From assembly GCA_002150815.3 (NCBI GenBank), contig NDFF03000169.1, forward strand, positions 1 through 64,000: a stretch of DNA of 64,000 nt, in the 5' to 3' direction. The position numbers and the translations under genes were made by a program. Shown here piece by piece: positions 57,093-64,000 of the stretch; the stretch's first letter is position 1; each line of letters opens with the position of its first letter. This stretch comes from Grammothele lineata. Taxonomy: Eukaryota; Basidiomycota; Agaricomycetes; Polyporales; Polyporaceae. The notes below the pieces were generated by a model. That model was not told where the DNA came from and ran no database searches. It saw only the letters and a list, made by a program, of their open reading frames with translations.

Positions 57093-57906
57093 TCTGAGAG
57101 GAGGAAAGAGAACAAAGGTTTATGTAGCGGGAATGTAGAGGGTGAGCTGGTTGGTTGTGGTTCTCGCCATGTGGAACCGTTAACACTTATATACGTCCTT
57201 GGATCAAGTGTACCCGTTTCATCCGGCCAATGCACTCGCGGATGCGAACTCGATTGACTCCGGAAAGAAGGCCGTCTCACAACGATACGTGCCTCGATCC
57301 GAGAGGGGTGTCGGAACTCTCAGTGGGTGTCTTCATTCTCTTTTGCGATGAGTCCCTTGCTCTCGGTACAAATCTATACACCGCACACTACTCCACGGCT
57401 TCAAGGTGGTCGCCGGACGTCGACGTGGATTCCGGACTCAATGTGGGCCACACGGACTTCAAGTGGGTCTACTCGCAGTATACTCGGCTGCGGGCGTCCC
57501 AATGGATTGATTCCGAGGACTGCCACGCATCTCATGGCGTTCGCCCAGTCTTAGGCCAAACCCATCGTAGTTCCTCAGAGAACGGATCAAACGAACGTGC
57601 GTGATAGAGGTACCTCTGAAACCCTCACGTATCGCATTCGCAACACCATTGGAGAAATATTCATACAAAAGTACTTCGCTCTGCGTTCAAAAGAGGAGCG
57701 TCAGATTCGTTGCTTCGGGCGAAAACTGAAACGCCTCATCTGAACTTTGAAAGGTCGCCTCGCTCTCGGCATCTTAACGCCCACAGAATAGATGACCCCA
57801 GATGATCCGAGTCTCAGCTCCGCTGATGGTCAACCTTTCTTTCTTAACACCATCTCTTCGGACATACCATCTAGTCCTCACTCCTTCCTCGTTGCTTCTC
57901 TACTAT
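57093..57906. other. Divergent intergenic region
   Basis: Holds the TATA box of the SDR gene on the minus strand and, from about 57835 to 57905, a pyrimidine-rich leader of the plus-strand gene. No other gene seen. Confidence 0.5.
57186..57193 (-). promoter_or_regulatory. TATA box of the SDR gene
   Basis: Minus-strand TATATAAG, about 95 bp before ATG 57092. Confidence 0.6.
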
Positions 57907-58866
57907 ATGGGACTCACTCGGCCATCCTCCACCACCAAGAGACGCAAGCGCGGGGCCCAACAGCAGATTCGCAACCCAAGGACCCCGACACCCTTCGACT
58001 TCTTCTGCATCGCTTTCTGTCTCAAAATCGAGCGTGAATTACGCACGAGGCAGCGTAGCGATGTGGGTCATAGTACGCCGAGCTTGCCAGTGCTCATTCG
58101 GTATATGAAGCGCGCGTGGAAGGCGAAGAAGGCGGCAGGGACGCGCGTGTTCTTCTCGCGGCTCGCCCCGAAGCCCGCGAGCGTCAAGGAAAATATCTCA
58201 CCATCCGCGGGACCTTACCAGCACCCTTTCGACCACTCCGACTGGGACATCAGCGCGCGCGGAGACACAGGTGCGCGCACCCGTACAACGGACGACGTTC
58301 CCAACGTCTACGCAATACCTGTCGTAGAGAATATTCCTCTGCCTCGAGCTGCACCTGCAAATCACGGTTTCGACCTTCCTTCGGACAACTCGCCGGCCTC
58401 GTCAATATCCATACCCCTTGCGAGCGCAATACACTCGAATCCTCAGCACACCACCGCGGCAATCGGTAGCTTTACCATGGACGCCTCCCTATCACAGCAT
58501 CCCGCCCCCTTTCCGTGGGGCGTACCAAACGCTCCTAGTACCACGAGTTCTTCAGCGGGAGCAATGGTCACACAACACGCACTTCTTGACCTGCCACCGT
58601 CCCCGACGCCACTTCCTCCAAGCGGCCTCGAACCCGAATTTCTCGGAGCGCCGTCTTATGTCCATTTGATTCCGCAACTTCCCACCCAAGGCCCCACGCC
58701 ACAGCCTGAACCGCAGTTGGCGGAAGGCCACGTCGTCGGCTTGCTGCAGGACGAAAGCTGGTACGAGGCGCTCGAACGGGAATTGTTCAACTCCGACGCC
58801 TTTTCGGAGTGGTTGGTTGCTGATCCCTTGGTGGTGGCGAGCCATCCGCGCCCCGAGGGTGGGTAG
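57907..58866 (+). CDS. Hypothetical protein, possible divergent HMG-box
   Basis: Single exon, 319 residues from ATG 57907 (MGLTRPSSTTKRRKRG); the frame is open from ATG 57802, but that part lies in a pyrimidine-rich leader. A basic KRRKR start is followed by TPTPFDFFCIAFCLKIERE, then YMKRAWKAKKAAGTRVFFSRLA. The spacing of aromatic and Trp residues resembles an HMG box (PxxFxxF ... W ... YxxLA) but is weak. The rest is disordered and Pro-rich, ending in an acidic/aromatic piece (QDESWYEALERELFNSDAF) that could be an activation region. A DNA-binding regulator is one possibility, and not a firm one. Confidence 0.55.
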   Translation: MGLTRPSSTTKRRKRGAQQQIRNPRTPTPFDFFCIAFCLKIERELRTRQRSDVGHSTPSLPVLIRYMKRAWKAKKAAGTRVFFSRLAPKPASVKENISPSAGPYQHPFDHSDWDISARGDTGARTRTTDDVPNVYAIPVVENIPLPRAAPANHGFDLPSDNSPASSISIPLASAIHSNPQHTTAAIGSFTMDASLSQHPAPFPWGVPNAPSTTSSSAGAMVTQHALLDLPPSPTPLPPSGLEPEFLGAPSYVHLIPQLPTQGPTPQPEPQLAEGHVVGLLQDESWYEALERELFNSDAFSEWLVADPLVVASHPRPEGG

Positions 58867-59575
58867 GAGGTATTTGGTGATGTGGACCCGTTGGAATCGC
58901 GCTCCGTGAGTTGAAATATTGAGCGGGTAGCTATGAACAACATGCATTATTGTGTCTTTCCACTGTGTATGAACAGCCTCCTCGTATACATGTACACATA
59001 ACGACTGACCGCGCCCACAATACATGAAACATCGTGTCCCCGATGTGGCGCCTCATGCACTATGCCGCGAGCTGTACTTCTACTCGATGTCCTCGCTGTA
59101 AGTCGTCCGAGGGGTGTTTCAAAACTGGAGCTCACACTGCTACTATTTGGGGAGAAACATTCGATACATTTATTTGTTGGCAGATGCTTCTAACTACGGA
59201 TCTTCGTTTCGATAAAGGTACACGCCACCGGAGAAGAGAGGTGTAACATATTGGGACAGGATGGAATGGTTTGGCATAAGGCATAGAGGTGGCATAGGTA
59301 GGTGTCGACGTGCATGTAAGGCATAATTGGTAGCGTGCACCGAACTATCGTACAGTGGAGAATATTAGTAGGGAGGATACGACTACAATCTAGCAAGTTA
59401 GGCGATACGGAGGAGGTGTTACAAATAATGACAAGCGCGAACAATCCGAACGTCCCAGATATGCGGCACAGAAAGCGTATAATGATATGTGCAGGCGATA
59501 AAGAGACCAACGAATCGGGGGCCGTGACGATGGTGCGAAGAATGAGCAGATGCGGAGGAAGACCCACACCGCAAA
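58867..59575. other. Intergenic between convergent genes
   Basis: 3' ends of the HMG-like gene and the large disordered gene. No gene seen. Confidence 0.5.
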
Positions 59576-62500
59576 TCAGAGACGAAGAGGCGTCGTATCG
59601 GCCACCCCGGTGATTGCAGATTGAGCGGCTTTCGAGACGATCGCGTTGGCGACATGTCTCAAGTCCAGCTTCTGGAGGTCCGGGACATTCGGTATCTGCG
59701 ACCTCTTCTCCAACAGCCTTAGCACAGTCTCCCCAAGGTGGATAGGCTGTGGCTTAGCAGGCTCTTGCACCTCCACCGCGCGTTTCGGGAAAAGCGGTAC
59801 GCGCGACTTGCCCGCGTAACTCTCCTTCAGGTTGCGTCTGAGCAGAGGCGAGGCCCCCGCGCGCATTTGCATGGAAAGGCCTGCGCTGGGTGCGGAGCTA
59901 GGGAGCCCTTGGGCATTGAGCGGGGGCGACGCGAAAGGATCCTCGATGCCGTGCGAGGCATCAGTCCGCAGACCCGCCTTCTCGTCGCTGCGCGGGGCAT
60001 GGCCGGCAGAGGACGAACCACTCGTCATGAGCGACGATTCGGAGAAGTTCTTGAGCTTGGTGAGGCCAGGCGCTTCGGCGGCCTTCTCCATACGAGCCTT
60101 GCCTTTACCCTTCTCCGGCGTCGTGGCAGCGTGTTGGTTCCCAGGGGCGGCTGCATAGCGCTCTGGAATTGGGCCATCCATTCCACCGACGAAGCTCACC
60201 AGGGAATCAACGCACGAATACGTCGATTCGCGGGCGAGATCACAGGGGACAGGCACCGGCTTCCAACGAAGCTTGGGTGGGCGCAGCGTCTTCGACGACT
60301 GAGACTCGTCAAACCTGCTGTACTCCGGGAGAGGAGTAGAGACCGTCGACGGAGATGGGACGGATGGAAGAGGCTTCTCGGCGGAGAGTGGCGAGGGTTC
60401 GGATGAGAAGGGGTCGCCATGCTTCGTCCCGCTCCCCGCTGAACTTTCCTCGCTGAACTCATCGGAGGACACCGGCGATTGCTTACCCTCGTCCAACTTG
60501 GATGGCGAGGCGTTCACCATGGTTGTCGGAGTCGTGACATCAAGGTCCAAGTAGGTGAGGCCGGACGTCCGGTCCGAGGGCGCGCCCGGCACCGCGAACT
60601 GGTTCCAGAACTCGCTGTGCGAGTCGCCAGGGTGCGAGTCCTGCGAGTAGACGCTGCCGAAAGACTCGCGCGTCCGCTGCCCGCTCTCCGGCCGCCTCGA
60701 CTGCGCGAGCGTCCCCGCGATCATCAAGTCCGACAACTCCTCGGTGCTCGGGGCGCGGGTATGAGACACGTGCGACGACGCGAAGTCTGCCACCGCCTTC
60801 GCTTTCTCCTTCCCTTTAGAGGAGGCTGCAGCCGTCGCCGCGACGGAGGACACGGCAGAAGTTGGGCGAGAGTAGAGCGGCGCAGGAGGCCGGCTTGCCT
60901 TAGGTGTCGACTGCTCAGAGGAAGCCGAAATTGTAGACATGGACGACGCCGTGGACACTCTATGCAACTTCGACCGCGCAAGCTGGGTAGATAGACCGGA
61001 AGGCGCGGTGGACGCCCTCGTCGAAGACAGGCGCGAGACGCTGGCGGGCGTAGAACTGGACACATCGAAGCCTGCGATGGAAGTAGACGGCTTCGCAACC
61101 GACTTGAAGGGAGCCGCCCGCGAAAGATCGACAGGGCGGGGAAGCACATAGGGCCGCTTGGAAACAGGTGCGCTGGATGACGGGAGTGTTGTCGCTGCCT
61201 CAGCACGCGAGGCCATTCGAGGCGTCAAAGGCTCGTCCTGTGAGACGCCTTGGGAAGGCGACTGGTCGCCCGCCTTCTGAGAGAAGGGACCGTGGCGGGA
61301 ATCGTCGGGCGATGACCCAGAATGAGCGCTCGACAAGTTGAGAGGAGGGGGCCGGCTGCGCTCAACGGCAGGGTGGCGTTTCGGCTTGATCGTCTTGCAA
61401 TTGTAAGGCTCCGGGTATCCAGTCGTCTCGCTTACGCCTTCTACTTGCGAGACAGACGCCGTCCTCGGACGGAGAGTGGAAGCCGAAGAGTCACCAGTGG
61501 ACGGACGACGCTTGGTTACGGATTGAACATTGCTTGGAACTGGAATCGGCGCTGGAGATTCCGCAGCGTGGCCCCGCTTGTCGGCGACAACAGCCTTGCC
61601 ACTATGCTCGCGAGATTGATCCGTCTCCGCTCCAGCATACTTCCCTGACGGCTTGCGAGAGAGATCAGGGGTAGAAGCTGACACCGAAGGACGTCTGGAC
61701 CGAGATTCGCGCCCTAGTACGCCGTCGAGATGAGAACGGGAGGGAAGTGCAGTACGCTTGCGATCGTTAATGACCTTCAGATGAATATCAGGCTAGCATT
61801 CACTACACGCTCGGCAATAGACTCGACTTACCAGAGAATCGGTAGATGACGATGGAGTAACGACTTCGGATGTGATCGAGCCAGCATGGATATTGGTGGT
61901 TCGCCGGGTTACTGTGGTCGAGCTAACCGACGAAGAACGCGAGTCGCGGGTCCTCGAAATGCGCGTGGTCTCCTTGGGAGCTGCGGTCACGTGAGAAATG
62001 CTAGAGAGAGACGGAGAACGCGTCCGCGATGTCGAACGGCTCGGAGTGCCTCTAGCAACCGCTGAATCCTCGGCAGATGCACCCTCGTGGGAGCCCTTAA
62101 CGGGGCTACGTGAGGTATACCGCTTCTGACGGGCGGCGTCAGCTGTCGCGGTTGAGGAGGAGGGCTTCCATTGAGGGGCTCTGGCGGTCGGGTGGTCAGG
62201 CTGGTCTTCGCGACGCGGAGTGGAATCGTGAGATGATCCAGCAGTAGATGGGCGTGAGGACATATTGGCCTTCGCATAATGCGACTTGCTCGCAAATACC
62301 TAGCACTCGTTGAGTTGACCACTTCTGACGCACGCGGCCTTTGACTTACCGTGGAATCCGGCGTACGAGCCCTGGTGACCTGCGCTCCTACTAATTTCTG
62401 CGAAACATGGGCCTTCAACCCAACGGTCGGGCAAAGTTGCGGTGCTATCCCCTGCGTCACATACTGCAACATCCTCAGCGAAATGCGACGTGACCACCGG

Positions 62501-63004
62501 AGGATGACTGACCTGCTTGTACCTGACCTCAATCTTATCCTCCTTCCACGCCCACTTGTGAGCGAGAGTGATGTCCGCCCCGAGATCGACAGCCCGAGAG
62601 ATACTCTCGGGGTCGTTCAAGTCCCAGTGGAGGGGAGTAATCGTGCTCTTCGCGTCTTCGACCGGTCTGGCGCGGGTGGTCTGCGAAGCCGCACGAGAAC
62701 GCTGGTGGTTCGGAGACCGGCTGCGGTCGGTCCGACCGCCAGAAGCCTTGTGGGGGACACGATCGTTCGCGCGGATGGGGGTGGGGGTGGTCGCCACGGG
62801 AGGCGTGTGCTTCGAAGCGTCCGCATGGGCGAGCACTTGCGGGAACGAGGCCGCATGCGATTGCTGGTGAAGCTGGCGGCGACGCTTCTGCTCTTCTTCC
62901 GCGTTCCCGGGCTGCAGAGAGGGCATGCGGTTGAGGGCGTCGGGGTGCAGCCCTAGACCCATGCGTGCGGGGCTCGCCGCGGGGTGAAGCGGTGGTTGGG
63001 GCAT
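59576..63004 (-). CDS. Large serine-rich disordered protein, function unknown
   Basis: Four exons on the minus strand: 63004-62513, 62379-62350, 62299-61832, 61774-59576; 1062 residues, all junctions phase 0. The chain starts MPQPPLHPAASPARMGLGLHP. A short ordered region near residues 120-164 (HWDLNDPESISRAVDLGADI, TLAHKWAWKEDKIEVRYKQ) is probably the conserved core. Then come long Ser/Thr/Pro-rich stretches with SRSPVK, SSSTDSL and PRPVDLSRAA, and near the end LHLGETV-type helices (HLGETVLRLLEKRSQIPNVP). No catalytic motif or membrane segment. The start is placed after a pyrimidine-rich leader at about 63025-63100; the frame is open to 63424. Exon 2 is 30 nt, and the first intron is 133 nt, so the model is least sure there. 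Confidence 0.65.
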
Positions 63005-64000
63005 GGTGTCTGTGGTCTGCGCACCTATGGGCAGCAAACGGCGGTTAGGCTGAGGAGTGAAGGGAGGATGGAAGGGAGATGGAGATATAGAGAAGCAAGG
63101 ACGGGCGGAGTAGACAGTGCGCGGACGCGAGTGCGCGGGGCGGGTGGATGTAGATGCGTAAGAGAAGAGTGTGGTCGAGGATGTGGCTGAAGCAAAGGAG
63201 TCGCGAGTGGATGGACCCGCCAAATAGGCGCTCTGACCACAACACCTCGCCGACGCTTTGACGATGTCAGGCGCGCCCAGGCCACGGCCACAGGCCAACT
63301 CCGCTTTAACGTCTTCGTTCATGGTCTCAGGGCATGGCACGGATAGACCAAGCTCAGCGAAGCCGGATATCCAAGGCGGGCGCGGCCCCGCTTGGGCGTA
63401 AGACAAGTCAGAGATTGAGAGCATCGTCGGGCGCGCGTGCTACTACAGCTGCATAGTCGCGCGCGCTCCAAAACGGTGCAGATGAGAGGCAAGGGGGCGG
63501 AAGAGGGAGGGCCGCCACGATGAGAGATCTGAGCGGGTTATGAGGGCGCATGAGGCGACCGCTGGTCGGCCAGCAGGGCCCACCCAGCGGGCGACGCGCA
63601 GCCACTGGCAGCGGACTGACGCTTGACAGCGCCCGTTCGTGAGTGCGGACCCACGGCCGGGAGATGGATCCAAATCGGCCGGGACCGGTTGGGACGAAAC
63701 AGAATTCATGATTGGGATGCGATGGCTCGGGGACACTCACGCTCTTTCATGCCTGCTCTCCGCAGCGCCACTGGGTCCTGCCCGGCAGTCTTGACGTTGC
63801 ATGGGAGCCGTACCGGGGGGCGTCATGACAAGCTTATGTGCCCTGGACGCGCACGTCCGGTGGCACGACCGACCAAAGGCCACTTGCTGTGATCGCATGT
63901 CGTACCGCACAAAGGGCGCTGAAACGACCATACTAGATGGGGCTTTGCGACCTGGTCTGGCATGACTTGTTGTCAATCTTGGGTGACCCGCTCACCGCCA
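63005..64000. other. Right-edge flank, no gene seen
   Basis: Promoter of the minus-strand disordered gene, then short frames on both strands without domains up to the window end. Confidence 0.45.

Noticed and set aside
1..64000. CRISPR arrays, rRNA, insertion sequences, complete transposons
   Set aside because: No regular direct-repeat arrays, rRNA sequence, transposase frames or terminal repeats were seen; the organism is a fungus.

Overview
The window is nuclear DNA of a filamentous basidiomycete, most likely an Agaricomycete and perhaps a polypore. The genes are GC-rich and cut by many introns of about 50-65 nt with GTRNGT...YAG borders. Promoters carry TATA boxes or pyrimidine-rich leaders. 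I recognise fungal families (MED14, a SCY1-like pseudokinase, a fungal FAM72 protein, a terpene cyclase, a Zn2Cys6 protein). I rebuilt gene models by joining open frames at splice sites with matching phases. No database search was possible, so names rest on motifs and on comparison between copies inside the window.

The left part (1-24.6 kb) is an accessory-type region of duplicated metabolic genes. It holds four metallo-beta-lactamase-fold lactonase-like genes: one cut by the left edge on the plus strand, and three in tandem on the minus strand at 16.1-20.1 kb. It also holds three iron-alcohol-dehydrogenase/maleylacetate-reductase-like genes, all plus: one at 3.8-5.3 kb and a tandem pair at 20.9-24.6 kb. 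Between them lie a Zn2Cys6 protein, a CDF metal transporter with a mitochondrial-type N-terminus, a decayed second CDF copy, a class I terpene cyclase and a 984-residue PLP-dependent decarboxylase. A lactonase opening a lactone and a maleylacetate-reductase-like enzyme reducing the product would make sense as ring-cleavage or lactone catabolism, but that link is inference.

The right part (26.5-63 kb) looks like ordinary conserved fungal gene space. In order: a FAM72 protein (+); a small coiled-coil protein (-), preceded by a hydrophobic 45-codon ORF that overlaps its start; MED14 (-, 15 exons); a Pro/Ser-rich disordered protein (-); a 1435-residue disordered protein with one C-terminal membrane segment (-); a SCY1/CEX1-like pseudokinase (+) that shares a 271-bp divergent promoter with it; a medium-chain oxidoreductase (+); a double-BTB protein (-); a short-chain dehydrogenase (-); a possible HMG-box-like protein (+); and a 1062-residue disordered protein (-).

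The most unusual structures are: a predicted 5-nt microexon in the decarboxylase; loss of canonical metal ligands in the three Fe-ADH-like copies, with one copy further degraded; the CDF relic; a 39-nt intron; an 18-nt terminal coding exon; two introns over 300 nt; and the small hydrophobic ORF overlapping a start codon. Large stretches (10.2-12.5, 24.6-26.5, 28.5-30.8 and 40.3-42.3 kb) show no gene I can support.
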